A stretch of 64,000 bases of DNA from Sulfitobacter sp. 20_GPM-1509m (GTDB taxonomy: Bacteria > Pseudomonadota > Alphaproteobacteria > Rhodobacterales > Rhodobacteraceae), in assembly GCF_000620505.1 (NCBI RefSeq), contig NZ_JIBC01000005.1, forward strand, positions 310,001-374,000, given 5' to 3'. A program made the position numbers and the translations under genes. Numbering within the stretch: position 1 is the first letter of the stretch; each line of letters begins with the position of its first letter. The notes below the pieces were generated by a model. That model was given only the letters and a program-made list of their open reading frames with translations. It was not told the DNA's origin and did not search any database. Below are positions 37,486-48,045 of the stretch, piece after piece.

Positions 37486-37549
37486 ATCAAGAAGCCGCTC
37501 ATCCTGCCATTTTGCTTGCGGCTGGTGTCACGCACGGTAGGTTGCAGCA

Positions 37550-38023
37550 ATGGCCGCACAGCACTTTGACACCCTGTTCCAGACACCAGACGCAACCGCC
37601 GCCTTCGGGGCGGCGCTGGCCTTGCGCCTGTTGCCCGGCGACGTGATTTTGCTGGAGGGTCCGGTGGGTGCAGGCAAGACGCATCTGGCCCGCGCCCTGA
37701 TCCACGCGGTGCTGCTGCAGGACGAAGATGTGCCATCGCCCACCTTTACGCTGGTTCAGACCTATGACACCCGCAACGGGACGCTGTGGCACAGCGATCT
37801 CTACCGGCTGACCTCGACGTTCGAGATCGAGGAACTGGGCCTGATCGACGCCTTTGCCGACGCGATCTGTCTGATCGAATGGCCCGACCGTCTGGGCGAA
37901 TTGACCCCCGAAACGGCGCTGCATCTGACGCTGGAAAACACGCCGGATGACGACGCACGCAGATTGCACGCCACGTGGAGCGATCCCAAGTGGCAGGACC
38001 GATTGTCAGGACTTTACACATGA
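37550..38023 (+). CDS. tsaE: tRNA threonylcarbamoyladenosine biosynthesis ATPase TsaE
   Basis: The 157-residue ATPase has Walker A LEGPVGAGKTHLARALI (about 34-50), the TsaE segment SPTFTLVQTYD and LWHSDLYRL, and IEWPDRL near the C-terminus. It supports TsaB-TsaD in t6A tRNA modification. Length is normal. Its TGA overlaps the ATG of the phosphotransferase gene (ATGA), opening a chain of overlapping genes that runs to addA. Confidence 0.92.
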   Translation: MAAQHFDTLFQTPDATAAFGAALALRLLPGDVILLEGPVGAGKTHLARALIHAVLLQDEDVPSPTFTLVQTYDTRNGTLWHSDLYRLTSTFEIEELGLIDAFADAICLIEWPDRLGELTPETALHLTLENTPDDDARRLHATWSDPKWQDRLSGLYT

Positions 38024-39036
38024 CCGACCGCGCGACCCATCTGGCGCAGTTCATTGCCGCCTCCGGCTGGCAGGACGCCGTCCGCACAACTGTTGCGGGC
38101 GATGCGTCGAACCGGCGCTATGACCGGCTGACGATGCCTGCGGGCAACTCCGCTATCCTGATGGACGCGCCCCCTGACAAGGGCGAGGACGTGCGCCCCT
38201 TTGTCCGCATCTCCCGCTTTCTGCGCACCCAAGGGCTGAGCGCGCCCGCTGTTCTGGCACAGGACGAAAGCCACGGCTTCCTGCTGCTCGAAGATCTGGG
38301 TGACGACCTGTTTGCCCGAGTCATCCCGCGTGACGCATCGCTTGAACTGCCGTTGTACGAGGCCGCGACGGATGTGTTGATCGCATTGCACAAGGCAACG
38401 CCGCCCGCGCTGGCCCCCTATGACGCCGACACCATGACGCCGCTCGCCGCGCTGGCGTTTGACTGGTATCAAGCGGGTGCGACAGGGACGGTGCAGACCG
38501 CGGAGAAAACGGCGTTCACCGCCGCCTTTCACGCAGCGCTTGCCCGGCTGGACGCCACGCCCAGTGTTCTGATCCAACGCGACTATCACGCCGAAAACCT
38601 GCTGTGGCTGCCACAGCGTGACGGCATCGCCCGTGTCGGACTGCTGGATTTTCAGGACGCGATGGCGGGGCATCCGGCCTATGACCTGGTGTCGATCCTG
38701 CAAGACGCGCGGCGCGACGTGCCCCCCGCGATCGAGGCGCAGATGATTGCACGCTATATCGCCGCCAGCCCGCAGGACGCCACCGCCTTCGCCCGCGCTT
38801 ATGCGCTGCTGGGCCTGCAACGCAACCTGCGCATCCTGGGTGTTTTCGCCCGCCTGTGCATCCGCGACGGCAAGGCGCATTACGTCGACCTGATCCCCCG
38901 CGTCTGGGGGCATATCCAGACCAACCTTAAACATCCCGACGTGGCCTCGCTGGCGGACCTGCTGGCCGGACTGCCCGCGCCAGACCCTGAAATCCTGAAC
39001 CGGATCAAAAGCCAATGCGCGACACCGCCGTCATGA
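38020..39036 (+). CDS. amgK: N-acetylmuramate/N-acetylglucosamine kinase (AmgK-like phosphotransferase)
   Basis: The 338-residue protein has an aminoglycoside-phosphotransferase fold: GDASNRRYDRL near the N-terminus, LLLEDLGDDLFARV, the catalytic loop IQRDYHAENLLW and the metal-binding LLDFQDAMAGHPAYDLVS. On its own it could be any small-molecule kinase. The directly following gene is MurU-like, and AmgK-MurU form the cell-wall recycling shortcut that turns recovered MurNAc into UDP-MurNAc. That pairing makes AmgK the best call. It overlaps tsaE by four bases and murU by 22. Confidence 0.82.
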   Translation: MTDRATHLAQFIAASGWQDAVRTTVAGDASNRRYDRLTMPAGNSAILMDAPPDKGEDVRPFVRISRFLRTQGLSAPAVLAQDESHGFLLLEDLGDDLFARVIPRDASLELPLYEAATDVLIALHKATPPALAPYDADTMTPLAALAFDWYQAGATGTVQTAEKTAFTAAFHAALARLDATPSVLIQRDYHAENLLWLPQRDGIARVGLLDFQDAMAGHPAYDLVSILQDARRDVPPAIEAQMIARYIAASPQDATAFARAYALLGLQRNLRILGVFARLCIRDGKAHYVDLIPRVWGHIQTNLKHPDVASLADLLAGLPAPDPEILNRIKSQCATPPS

Positions 39037-39698
39037 TCTTTGCGGCCGGGTTCGGAACGCGCATGCGCCACCTGACCCAGGACCGCCCCAAGCCGATGGT
39101 GCCCGTCGCGGGGCGTCCGTTGATCGACCATGCGCTGAAGATGGTGCAGGCGATTGAACCCGACCGCGTTGTCGCCAACCTGCACTATCTGCCGCATGTC
39201 TTGCAGGCGCATCTGGCCGATACCGGCGTGCAGACGGTGACCGAGACGGGCGCCATTCTGGAAACCGGTGGCGGGCTGCGTAATGCGCTACCGCTGCTGG
39301 GCAACGGGCCGGTGTTCACGGTGAACCCCGACGCGATCTGGACCGGCGCGAACCCGTTGCAAGCGTTGCGGGCGGCCTGGGACCCGGAACAGATGGACGC
39401 GCTGTTGATGTGTGTGCCGGTGGCGCAGGCTGTGGGCTATGCGGGGCAGGGTGACTTTTCCGTTGGAAATGACGGGCGGCTGAAACGGGGACCGGGCGCT
39501 GTTTATGGCGGGGTGCAGATCATCAAGACCGACAGGCTGGCCGAGATTGCGCAAGACAGTTTTTCCCTGAATGTGCTGTGGGACATGATGCTGCAGGACA
39601 ACCGTCTGTTCGGGATCACCCACACGGGCCGCTGGTGCGACGTGGGCCACCCCGAAGGGATCGCATTGGCCGAAGCCATGTTGGCCGCCGATGTTTGA
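39015..39698 (+). CDS. murU: N-acetylmuramate 1-phosphate uridylyltransferase
   Basis: The 227-residue nucleotidyltransferase starts VMIFAAGFGTRMRHLTQDRPKPMV, the sugar-nucleotide pyrophosphorylase signature, and continues ETGGGLRNALPLLG, VFTVNPDAIW and WCDVGHPEG. These fit MurU, which makes UDP-MurNAc from MurNAc 1-phosphate in peptidoglycan recycling that bypasses MurA and fosfomycin. It overlaps amgK by 22 bases and addB by eight, so translation is tightly linked. Confidence 0.85.
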   Translation: MRDTAVMIFAAGFGTRMRHLTQDRPKPMVPVAGRPLIDHALKMVQAIEPDRVVANLHYLPHVLQAHLADTGVQTVTETGAILETGGGLRNALPLLGNGPVFTVNPDAIWTGANPLQALRAAWDPEQMDALLMCVPVAQAVGYAGQGDFSVGNDGRLKRGPGAVYGGVQIIKTDRLAEIAQDSFSLNVLWDMMLQDNRLFGITHTGRWCDVGHPEGIALAEAMLAADV

Positions 39699-42648
39699 GC
39701 CCACAGACACCCCGCGCCTGTTCGGCCTGCCGCCCGGCGTGGATTTCCCCGCAGCGTTGATAGACGGGCTACGTGACCGATTGCCTGACACCGATCCCGC
39801 GGCCATTGCCCGTGTCGATCTGATCGTGAACACCACGCGGATGCAGCGCCGCCTGCGCACGCTGTTTGATGCCGGTCCCGCCGGCCTGTTGCCGCGCGTG
39901 CATCTGGTGACAGGTCTGGACGGTCTGCTGACCGGACCCGTGCCACCGCCCGCCGTGCCGCCGTTGCGCCGACGGCTGGAGCTGATCCAGCTGGTGTCGG
40001 GCCTGTTGGATCGCCAGACCGAGCTGGCCCCGCGCGCGTCGCTGTTCGATCTGTCGGACAGTCTGGCCGCGTTGCTGGACGAGATGCAGGGTGAGGGCGT
40101 GCCGATTGAGGCGGTGACCGAATTGGATGTGTCCGACCAGTCGGGCCACTGGGAACGGGCCAAGACATTTATCCAGATCGCTGAAACCTATCTGGGGCCG
40201 CGCACCGATCAGATGGACGGGCAGGCGCGGCACCGTGCGGTTGTGACCGCGCTGATTGATCAATGGGAGCGCGAGCCACCGCAGCATCCGGTGATCGTGG
40301 CAGGCTCGACCGGATCGCGCGGCACTGTGCAGATGTTGATGCAGGCTGTGGCCCGGCTGCCGCAGGGGGCTGTGGTGTTGCCCGGCTTCGATTTCGACAT
40401 GCCGCCCGAGGTGTGGTCGAACCTGTCCGACGGACTGCTGGCCGAGGATCATCCGCAGTACCGCTTTCAAAGCATTGCGCGGGCGCTGGACATCCACGCC
40501 AACCAAGTCTCCGCATGGACGCAGACCCCGCCGCCCGATCCGGTGCGCAACAAGCTGGTGTCGCTGGCGCTGCGCCCTGCGCCTGTCACCGATGCCTGGC
40601 TGGTCGAAGGGCCAAAACTGGACGGGCTGGCCAGTGCGCTGGACGGCGTCACAATGGTCAACGCCGAAACCCCGCGCGCCGAGGCGCTGGCGATTGCCAT
40701 GCGGCTGCGTATGGCCGCCGAACGGGGCGAGACGGCGGCGCTGATCACCCCCGACCGTATGCTGGGACGACAGGTGACGGCGGCGCTGGACCGGTGGGAC
40801 ATCCTGCCCGACGACAGCGCAGGCGTGCCGCTGCACCTGTCGCCGCCGGGGCGGCTGCTGCGCCACACCGCATCGCTGTTGCGCGACACATTGGACGCCG
40901 AGGCGTTGCTGACATTGCTGAAGCATCCGCTGGTGCACAGCACTGCCACGCGCAACCAGCACCAGCTGAACACGCAACGGCTGGAGTTGCAGATCCGCAA
41001 GGACGGCTTGCCTTATCCGACACCCGACACCCTGATCGCCACTGCAGGCCGTGCGGTGGGGGACGGGGACGAGCGTGCGCGCATCACCGCATGGGCCGAA
41101 TGGCTGGCCGCGACGGTCTGCGACAGGGACACTACCAAGGATCACTCATTGTCCGGCTGGGTCACCCTGCACCGCGACCTGACCGAGGCGCTGGCCGGTG
41201 GAGAGGAAGGCGCGGGAAGCGGCGGTCTGTGGGAGAAAAAAGCAGGCGCCGAGGCACGGCGGATCATGGATGCGCTGGCGGGTGAGGCGGAGCTGGGTGG
41301 TGCCATGTCGGCGGCGGATTACGCCGACCTGATCGGCGCGCTGCTGGCAGGCGGCGAAGTGCGCGACCGCGATGCACCCTTTGCCGGTGTGATGATCTGG
41401 GGCACGCTCGAGGCACGGGTTCAGGGCGCCGATCTGGTCATTCTGGGCGGCATGAACGACGGCACATGGCCCGAATCCCCCGCACCCGATCCCTGGCTGA
41501 ACCGCGTCATGCGCCACAAGGCCGGGCTGTTGCTGCCCGAACGGCGCATCGGGCTGGCCGCCCATGATTTCCAACAGGCCGTCGCCGCGCCCGAAGTCTG
41601 GATCACGCGCGCGGTGCGGTCGGACGACGCCGAAACGATTCCGTCGCGCTGGATCAACCGGATGCAGAACCTGCTGCTGGGTCTGCCGTCACAGGGCGGA
41701 CCCGATGCGTTGAAAGCCGCGCAGGCCCGCGGCGACGTCTGGCTGGCCAAGGCGCGTGCTTTGGAAGAGGCGACACCCGTGGACCCTGCACCACGCCCGT
41801 CACCACGTCCACCCGTCGCGGCGCGACCCCGCACGCTGTACGTTACCGACATCCAGCGGCTGATCCGCGATCCCTATGCCGTCTATGCCAAGCATTGCCT
41901 GCGCCTGCGCCCGCTGAATCCGCTGGTTCAGGACGCCGATGCACGTCTGCGCGGGATTGTCCTGCACGAGATCATGGAACGGTTCCTGCCAATGACGCTG
42001 AAGGATCCATCGACGCTGACCGCAGCCCATCTGGTGCGGACCGCAGACGAAGTGCTGGCCGATGTGGTGCCGTGGCCCACGTTCCGTACCCTTTGGCAGG
42101 CACGCATTGCCCGCGTGGCCGACTGGTTTGTGGCGCAGGAAGCGGAACGGCGCAAAACCGCGACGCCGCTGGCGTTGGAGGAAGAGGCCAAGGGCACGCT
42201 GCTGCTGGATGACATCGGCATGACCATTGCCTGCCGCGCCGACCGGATCGACGAAACGGGGGACGGGTCCGCGATCCTCTATGACTACAAGACCGGATCG
42301 GCCCCCAAGCCGGCCGTGCAACAGCATTTCGACAAGCAGTTGCTGATCGAGGCCGCGATCCTCGAAGAGGGCGGGTTCAAATCCGTCGGTATACGACCGG
42401 TCGCCGGCGCGATCTACATCGGCCTTGGCTCAACCCCCGAAGAGGTTGCAGCGCCCTTGCTGGACGAGCCGCCCGAGAAAACGCTGGAGGATCTGCGCTC
42501 CTTGCTGGGTGCCTATCTGGACCCGGAAAAGGGGTTCACCGCCCGTCGCGCCCCGCGTTCGGAACTGAACGAAGAAGACTATGACCAGCTGGCCCGCTAC
42601 GGCGAATGGGACACCGGCACCAAGCCCACGCCCGAGGATGTGACATGA
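39691..42648 (+). CDS. addB: double-strand break repair protein AddB
   Basis: The 985-residue protein is the alphaproteobacterial type of AddB. A degenerate helicase-like N-terminal part (LIVNTTRMQRRLRTLF, HLVTGLDGLL) precedes a C-terminal RecB-family nuclease domain with RGIVLHEIMERFLP, ADRIDETGDGSAILYDYKTG and KQLLIEAAIL. With AddA it forms the end-resecting helicase-nuclease that prepares breaks for RecA. I saw no four-cysteine iron-sulfur pattern around the nuclease such as Bacillus AddB has. Its TGA overlaps the addA ATG (ATGA). Confidence 0.9.
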   Translation: MFEPTDTPRLFGLPPGVDFPAALIDGLRDRLPDTDPAAIARVDLIVNTTRMQRRLRTLFDAGPAGLLPRVHLVTGLDGLLTGPVPPPAVPPLRRRLELIQLVSGLLDRQTELAPRASLFDLSDSLAALLDEMQGEGVPIEAVTELDVSDQSGHWERAKTFIQIAETYLGPRTDQMDGQARHRAVVTALIDQWEREPPQHPVIVAGSTGSRGTVQMLMQAVARLPQGAVVLPGFDFDMPPEVWSNLSDGLLAEDHPQYRFQSIARALDIHANQVSAWTQTPPPDPVRNKLVSLALRPAPVTDAWLVEGPKLDGLASALDGVTMVNAETPRAEALAIAMRLRMAAERGETAALITPDRMLGRQVTAALDRWDILPDDSAGVPLHLSPPGRLLRHTASLLRDTLDAEALLTLLKHPLVHSTATRNQHQLNTQRLELQIRKDGLPYPTPDTLIATAGRAVGDGDERARITAWAEWLAATVCDRDTTKDHSLSGWVTLHRDLTEALAGGEEGAGSGGLWEKKAGAEARRIMDALAGEAELGGAMSAADYADLIGALLAGGEVRDRDAPFAGVMIWGTLEARVQGADLVILGGMNDGTWPESPAPDPWLNRVMRHKAGLLLPERRIGLAAHDFQQAVAAPEVWITRAVRSDDAETIPSRWINRMQNLLLGLPSQGGPDALKAAQARGDVWLAKARALEEATPVDPAPRPSPRPPVAARPRTLYVTDIQRLIRDPYAVYAKHCLRLRPLNPLVQDADARLRGIVLHEIMERFLPMTLKDPSTLTAAHLVRTADEVLADVVPWPTFRTLWQARIARVADWFVAQEAERRKTATPLALEEEAKGTLLLDDIGMTIACRADRIDETGDGSAILYDYKTGSAPKPAVQQHFDKQLLIEAAILEEGGFKSVGIRPVAGAIYIGLGSTPEEVAAPLLDEPPEKTLEDLRSLLGAYLDPEKGFTARRAPRSELNEEDYDQLARYGEWDTGTKPTPEDVT

Positions 42649-45600
42649 CCGCGTTGGACGAAGCCACCCGCCGCCAGCTTGAGGCGGCGCGCCCCGATGC
42701 ATCGACCTGGCTGTCGGCCAATGCGGGGTCGGGCAAGACGCGGGTGCTGACCGACCGCGTGGCGCGGCTATTGCTGGACGGGGTCGAGCCGCAGCACATC
42801 CTGTGCCTGACCTACACCAAGGCGGCGGCGTCGGAGATGCAGAACCGGCTGTTCAAGCGGCTGGGGGCCTGGGCGATGCTGCCCGACGCGGAACTGGCGC
42901 AATCGCTGGTCGATCTGGGTGCAGGTCACGCCACCGCACCCGAGGCCCTGCGCCGCGCGCGCACGCTGTTTGCCAGTGCCATCGAAACGCCCGGCGGGCT
43001 GAAGATCCAGACCATCCATTCCTTCTGCGCGGCCCTGCTGCGCCGCTTTCCGCTTGAGGCGCAGGTCAGCCCACAGTTCACCGAGATCGAGGACCGCGCC
43101 GCCGACATGCTGCGCGCCGAGATCGTCGACCGTATGGCGCTGGGGTCCGAGGCCGCCATCGTGCGTGCGCTGGCCGCGCAATTCACCGGCGAGGATTTCG
43201 ACAAGCTGACCCGCCAGATTGTCAGCCATCAAGCAGGCTTTGCCCCCGCGCTGGACTGGGCGGGCTGTCTGACCCTGTTCGACCTGCCGCCCGACCTGAC
43301 CGCCGATGCCGTCGCTGCGCGTGTTCTGATGGGCAACGAGGCGGAGATGCTGGCCGCGCTGATCCCGCATTTGCTGGCCAAGGGCGGCAATGACGCCAAG
43401 GCGGGGCAAAAGCTGCAACAGATCGACCGGATGGACCTGTCCGCATTGGCCGTCATGGAAGACGTGTTCCTGACGGGTGCCAGCGCCAAGGAGCCGTTCA
43501 CCGCCAAGCTGGGCAGCTTCCCCACCAAGCCGACGCAGGCCAAGGTTGCCGACATGATGCCCGCGCTGGAGGATCTGATGCGCCGGGTCGAGGACACGCG
43601 GGCGTTGCGGCTGGGCTTTGGCGCGGCGCGCAAGACGCACAGCCTGCACCAGTTCGCCGCCCCGTTTCTGGCGCATTACGAACAGGCCAAGCAATTGCGC
43701 GGCTGGCTGGACTTTGACGACCTGATCAACAAAGCGCGCAGCCTGCTGTACGACAAAAAGGTCGCGGCATGGGTGCTGTACCGGATCGACGGCGGCATTG
43801 ATCATATTCTGGTGGACGAGGCGCAGGACACCAGCCCGGCGCAATGGGATGTGATCCGCAAGCTGACCGAAGAATTCGCCAGCGGTGATGGCGCGCGCAC
43901 GGATGTGCTGCGCACGGTGTTTGTGGTGGGGGATACCAAACAGTCGATCTATTCGTTTCAGGGGGCCGATCCGCGCGAGTTCCACCGGATGCAGGCCGAG
44001 TTCCAGCAACGCATCGAGGGGGCAGGGCAGTTGTTCCAGGAACGCACGCTGGATTTCTCGTTCCGCTCGTCACCTGCGGTTTTGCGGCTGGTCGATACGT
44101 GTTTCTCCGAAGACGCCCAGCCCGGTTTTGCCAAACAGGCGCAGCATATCGCGTTCAAATCCGATCTGCCGGGGCGCGTGGACCTGTGGCCGTTCCGCGA
44201 AAAGGCCGAGAAAGAGCAGGAAAACGTCTGGTACGATCCGGTCGACCGGCTCAGCCCGACGCACCACGATCTGCTGCTGGCGCGCGATGTGGCCGCGCAT
44301 ATCAAGCATCTGATGGAAACCGAGACCATTCCCGACGATGGCGCCACCCCCGGCACCTATGTGCGGCGGCGGGTGCGGGCGGGGGATTTCCTGATCCTCG
44401 TGCAGCGACGGTCCACCCTGTTTTCCGAGATCATCCGCGCCTGCAAGGCACTGGACCTGCCGATTGCGGGCGCCGACCGGCTGAAGGTGGGCGGCGAGCT
44501 TGCGGTCAAGGATCTGGCGGCGTTGCTGTCGTTTCTGGCCACGCCCGAGGACAGCCTGTCGCTGGCCACGGTCCTGCGGTCACCGCTGTTCGGCTGGACC
44601 GAGCAACAGTTGTTCACCCTGGCGCATAGGCGCACGCAATCCCATCTGTGGCCCGCGCTGCGGGATCAGGCAGAGGCCTATCCCGAAACCTATGCCGTTC
44701 TGCGCGACCTGCGCGACAACGTGGATTTCCTGCGCCCCTATGACCTGATCGAACGGGTGCTGACCCGCCACGACGGACGCCGCAAGCTGTTGGGGCGGCT
44801 GGGGGTCGAGGCCGAGGACGGCATCGACGCACTGCTGTCGCAGGCGCTGGCTTATGAGCGCACGGACGTGCCCAGCCTGACCGGGTTTCTGGTGTGGATG
44901 CGCACCGACCAGCTTGAGATCAAGCGGCAGATCGACAGCGCCTCGGACCAGATCCGCGTGATGACGGTGCACGGGTCCAAAGGGCTGGAAGCTCCGATCG
45001 TGATCCTGCCCGACACCGGCAAACGCGACATCCGCATTCAGGACGAAGTGTTTGACGTGAGCGGCCATCCAGTGTGGCGGCCCAAGGCAACGGAGATGCC
45101 GCAGATGGTGGCCGACGCCATGGACCAGATGAAACTGGACATCGCCGAGGAACGCTTGCGGCTGCTTTATGTGGCTCTGACACGGGCAGAAAAGTGGTTG
45201 ATCATCGCAGGCGCCGGCGAGCCGGGCAAGAATGGCGACAGCTGGTACGAGATTGCGCAAACCGCGCTGGACCAAATGGGCGCGGTCGATACGCTGACAG
45301 AACAGGGCACGATCAAGCGGTTCAGTCACGGCGACTGGACCGCGCCGCCGCTGGTGGAACAATCAGCGCCCGCCGCGCTCTGGGCCGAGGTTGATCCGAT
45401 GTTCCACACACCCGCCCAGCGCCCGCCCGAGCCACCCAAAACGCTGTCGCCCTCCGACCTTGGCGGGGCCAAGGCGCTGCCCGGGGATCTGGGTGCGGAT
45501 GAGGATACGGCGATGTCCTTTGGCTCGGCGGTGCACCTGCTGCTGGAACGTATGGCGGGGCGTGACACCGCCCATTGGCCCACCATCATCGACGTGTGTC

Positions 45601-46034
45601 GCGGCAATTTCGCCGAAATGCCTGACGCGATGTGGGACATGGCAGTGCAAGACGCCCGCGCGGTCCTGCAAGCGCCGCATCTGGCGCATCTGTTCACGCC
45701 CACCGCGCTGGCCGAGGTGCCTGTTACCGCCGCCTTTGGCCCTGCGCGGCTGCATGGCATCATTGACCGGCTGATCATCCACGACGATCACATCCTTGCG
45801 ATAGATTACAAGACCAACCGCGTCGTGCCGGACCGCCCCGAAACCTGTCCCGATGGGCTTTTGTTGCAGATGGGTGCCTATGCGCAGGCCCTGTCACAGG
45901 TGTTTGCGGGCAAGCGCATCGACGTTGCGATCCTGTGGACCACCGACCAAAGTTTCATGCCGCTGCCCGAACCTCTGGTCATAGCGGCCTTGCGGCGGGC
46001 GGAATACCTTGACGATCCGGCGGGCGCTACATAG
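42645..46034 (+). CDS. addA: double-strand break repair helicase AddA
   Basis: The 1129-residue UvrD-like helicase has Walker [17 protein letters not shown] (about 26-41), [32 protein letters not shown] (Walker B), [15 protein letters not shown] and [18 protein letters not shown]. The C-terminal nuclease carries [14 protein letters not shown] and [13 protein letters not shown]. All helicase and nuclease motifs look intact. It makes up the AddAB complex with the overlapping addB. A short gap leads to trxA on the same strand. Confidence 0.94.
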   Translation: MTALDEATRRQLEAARPDASTWLSANAGSGKTRVLTDRVARLLLDGVEPQHILCLTYTKAAASEMQNRLFKRLGAWAMLPDAELAQSLVDLGAGHATAPEALRRARTLFASAIETPGGLKIQTIHSFCAALLRRFPLEAQVSPQFTEIEDRAADMLRAEIVDRMALGSEAAIVRALAAQFTGEDFDKLTRQIVSHQAGFAPALDWAGCLTLFDLPPDLTADAVAARVLMGNEAEMLAALIPHLLAKGGNDAKAGQKLQQIDRMDLSALAVMEDVFLTGASAKEPFTAKLGSFPTKPTQAKVADMMPALEDLMRRVEDTRALRLGFGAARKTHSLHQFAAPFLAHYEQAKQLRGWLDFDDLINKARSLLYDKKVAAWVLYRIDGGIDHILVDEAQDTSPAQWDVIRKLTEEFASGDGARTDVLRTVFVVGDTKQSIYSFQGADPREFHRMQAEFQQRIEGAGQLFQERTLDFSFRSSPAVLRLVDTCFSEDAQPGFAKQAQHIAFKSDLPGRVDLWPFREKAEKEQENVWYDPVDRLSPTHHDLLLARDVAAHIKHLMETETIPDDGATPGTYVRRRVRAGDFLILVQRRSTLFSEIIRACKALDLPIAGADRLKVGGELAVKDLAALLSFLATPEDSLSLATVLRSPLFGWTEQQLFTLAHRRTQSHLWPALRDQAEAYPETYAVLRDLRDNVDFLRPYDLIERVLTRHDGRRKLLGRLGVEAEDGIDALLSQALAYERTDVPSLTGFLVWMRTDQLEIKRQIDSASDQIRVMTVHGSKGLEAPIVILPDTGKRDIRIQDEVFDVSGHPVWRPKATEMPQMVADAMDQMKLDIAEERLRLLYVALTRAEKWLIIAGAGEPGKNGDSWYEIAQTALDQMGAVDTLTEQGTIKRFSHGDWTAPPLVEQSAPAALWAEVDPMFHTPAQRPPEPPKTLSPSDLGGAKALPGDLGADEDTAMSFGSAVHLLLERMAGRDTAHWPTIIDVCRGNFAEMPDAMWDMAVQDARAVLQAPHLAHLFTPTALAEVPVTAAFGPARLHGIIDRLIIHDDHILAIDYKTNRVVPDRPETCPDGLLLQMGAYAQALSQVFAGKRIDVAILWTTDQSFMPLPEPLVIAALRRAEYLDDPAGAT

Positions 46035-46072
46035 GTTCACAGTCCACAATCATGCTGGCAGGAGACACCCCA

Positions 46073-46393
46073 ATGGCCACCGTTGCAGTTACAGACGCTA
46101 CCTTTGACGCCGAAGTCAAAAACTCGGACATCCCCGTTGTCGTGGACTTCTGGGCAGAATGGTGCGGCCCGTGTAAGCAGATCGGCCCGTCGCTGGAGGA
46201 ACTGTCCGCCGAGATGGAAGGCAAAGTGAAAATCGTCAAAGTGAACGTTGACGAAAACCCGAATTCCCCCGCCCAGATGGGCGTGCGCGGCATTCCTGCC
46301 CTGTTCATCTTCAAGAATGGCGAAGTCGTGTCGAACATGGCCGGCGCCAAGCCCAAGGCGGCGCTGCAAAACTGGATCAATGACGCGATCTAA
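46073..46393 (+). CDS. trxA: thioredoxin
   Basis: The 106-residue protein is a standard thioredoxin with the redox motif WCGPC (Cys31 and Cys34), the cis-proline segment [10 protein letters not shown] and [15 protein letters not shown]. It reduces protein disulfides in the cytoplasm. GGAG precedes the ATG at 46073; an earlier ATG seven codons up is unlikely. It ends the long tsaE-to-addA run at a rho-independent terminator. trxA after addAB is a common alphaproteobacterial arrangement. Confidence 0.96.
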   Translation: MATVAVTDATFDAEVKNSDIPVVVDFWAEWCGPCKQIGPSLEELSAEMEGKVKIVKVNVDENPNSPAQMGVRGIPALFIFKNGEVVSNMAGAKPKAALQNWINDAI

Positions 46394-46417
46394 GTCCGCT
46401 CACCGCCAGTGAACGAC

Positions 46418-46447
46418 AAGGGGCGCCCTGTTGGGGTGCCCTTTTTT
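46418..46447 (+). terminator. rho-independent terminator of trxA
   Basis: AAGGGGCGCCC and GGGGTGCCCTT form a stem with one G-T wobble around TGTT, followed by TTTTTT to 46447. It also covers the stop of the opposing gene at 46446. Confidence 0.85.
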
Positions 46448-47354
46448 ATTGCGGAATGGACCAGCCGAACCGCGCCAGACGCGCGGCGATTTTCGCCTGC
46501 GCTGATGGGTGGCCCGCGTTGATCGACTGGTCCTGCCAGAACCACCAGATGTATTTCGCGTAATCGGGTCGGTGGTTTGCGATACGCGCGAAACTGTCAG
46601 GATCGTCGCCGCGCAAGGCGATGTGATGAAAGTCGATTTTGGCAAACAGGATCGCCGGCTTGCCGAAGAAATAGCCGTTGAAGGCGGCGGATGAATTCTG
46701 TGTGACCACGCAATCGCAGGCCGGCAACAGGCGTTCCATGTCGCCCATGCGCACGTCCAGCAGCGGGTCGCGGTCGTCAATGGCCTCAAGGGCTGCAATC
46801 TCGGCGTCGGAATAGACTTCTTTGGGGTGCAGCGTGGCGATGATGCGTTTGTCGGGCCATGCGGTACGGGTGCGTTGGATCATGTCCAGCGGCGTACAGG
46901 TTTGGAACGACCGGTGTTCGCTCAGCCGCCCCTGAAGCGGGATGTAGACGAAACCGCCCTCACTGGCGGCGACATCCCCGAACAGCCGTTTCTTCCAGAA
47001 ACCATGGAACCGCTGTGCCTCTTTGGGCTCGATATCGTCTGCGGGAAAACCGGCCCTTGCCACGTCCCAATCCCACCGCTGGTCGGTCTGGTCGATCTGC
47101 CAGAACGGATAGTGATAGACGCGCCGGAACGTCAGCCCCTGCGCGCCCACGGGCGGTTTCATATGGGTCAGCGTCGGCCCGCCCAGCGCCGCACCGGCCA
47201 GCCGCGCGGCCCGTGTGCCCTCGAGATAGGCGGGTTCCAGCCCTGCATTGCCCAGCACCGCCGCGATCTTGCCGATGAAATTATGTGCGCCCTTGGCCGC
47301 GCTGTCGCGCAGGCCTGCCTCTAGGTAAAACCGGACCGTGTTCGGGGTGCTCAT
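46446..47354 (-). CDS. capsule-synthesis glycosyltransferase-like protein
   Basis: The 302-residue protein has no membrane segment. Its C-terminal half resembles the Kdo-transferase-like domain of capsule proteins KpsC/KpsS: VYIPLQGRLSEHRSF, then KRIIATLHPKEVYSD and CDCVVTQNSSAAFNGYFFGKPAILFAKIDFHHIA, which corresponds to the conserved nucleotide-sugar binding block. The N-terminal half is not recognised. It is a single gene, not in a capsule locus, so capsule synthesis itself is not implied. The ATG at 47354 is preferred over a TTG two codons earlier. Confidence 0.5.
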   Translation of the reverse strand: MSTPNTVRFYLEAGLRDSAAKGAHNFIGKIAAVLGNAGLEPAYLEGTRAARLAGAALGGPTLTHMKPPVGAQGLTFRRVYHYPFWQIDQTDQRWDWDVARAGFPADDIEPKEAQRFHGFWKKRLFGDVAASEGGFVYIPLQGRLSEHRSFQTCTPLDMIQRTRTAWPDKRIIATLHPKEVYSDAEIAALEAIDDRDPLLDVRMGDMERLLPACDCVVTQNSSAAFNGYFFGKPAILFAKIDFHHIALRGDDPDSFARIANHRPDYAKYIWWFWQDQSINAGHPSAQAKIAARLARFGWSIPQ

Positions 47355-47454
47355 GCGCAATAGCTAGCCGCCTCACAGGCTTGCGACAAGGTCCGACCCT
47401 TGTGTGCGGATGCCCCCGCCGCCATATAGGCCCTCAAGACACAGGAGAGCGACA

Positions 47455-48045
47455 ATGGAAAAATCCGACTTTCCCGGCTGGCACGGGACCACGATCATAG
47501 GCGTCAAGAAGGGCGGCAAAGTGGTGATCGCAGGCGATGGCCAGGTGTCGCTGGGCCAGACGGTCATCAAAGGCACCGCGCGCAAGGTGCGCCGCCTGTC
47601 GCCCGGCGGGTTTGACGTGGTGGCCGGATTTGCCGGATCAACCGCCGATGCTTTTGCCCTGCTGGAACGGCTTGAGGCCAAGCTGGAAGCGACGCCCGGC
47701 CAACTTGCCCGTGCCAGCGTCGAACTGGCCAAGGACTGGCGCACCGACAAATACCTGCAAAAGCTCGAGGCGATGCTGATCGTGTCGGACGGGTCCGAAA
47801 TGTTCGTGATCACCGGCGCGGGCGACGTGCTGGAACCCGAACATGACGTGGCCGCCATCGGGTCGGGCGGCAACTATGCGCTGGCCGCCGCGCGCGGCAT
47901 GATGGACAGCGACCGCGACGCCGAAGCCGTGGCGCGGGCCGCGATGGCGATTGCCTCGGACATCTGCGTTTACACCAATGGCAACCTGACGGTCGAAACC
48001 ATTTCGGCCAGCGGCGATGCAAAACCGGCTCATGACGGAATTTGA
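47455..48045 (+). CDS. hslV: ATP-dependent protease subunit HslV
   Basis: The 196-residue protein is the proteasome-like peptidase of HslUV. The catalytic threonine is in GTTIIGV (Thr12), so an 11-residue leader ([11 protein letters not shown]) must be removed, unlike in E. coli where only Met is lost. Further signatures are [37 protein letters not shown] and [27 protein letters not shown] precedes the ATG. It forms a dodecamer capped by HslU, whose gene follows after one intervening membrane-protein gene. Confidence 0.96.
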   Translation: MEKSDFPGWHGTTIIGVKKGGKVVIAGDGQVSLGQTVIKGTARKVRRLSPGGFDVVAGFAGSTADAFALLERLEAKLEATPGQLARASVELAKDWRTDKYLQKLEAMLIVSDGSEMFVITGAGDVLEPEHDVAAIGSGGNYALAAARGMMDSDRDAEAVARAAMAIASDICVYTNGNLTVETISASGDAKPAHDGI

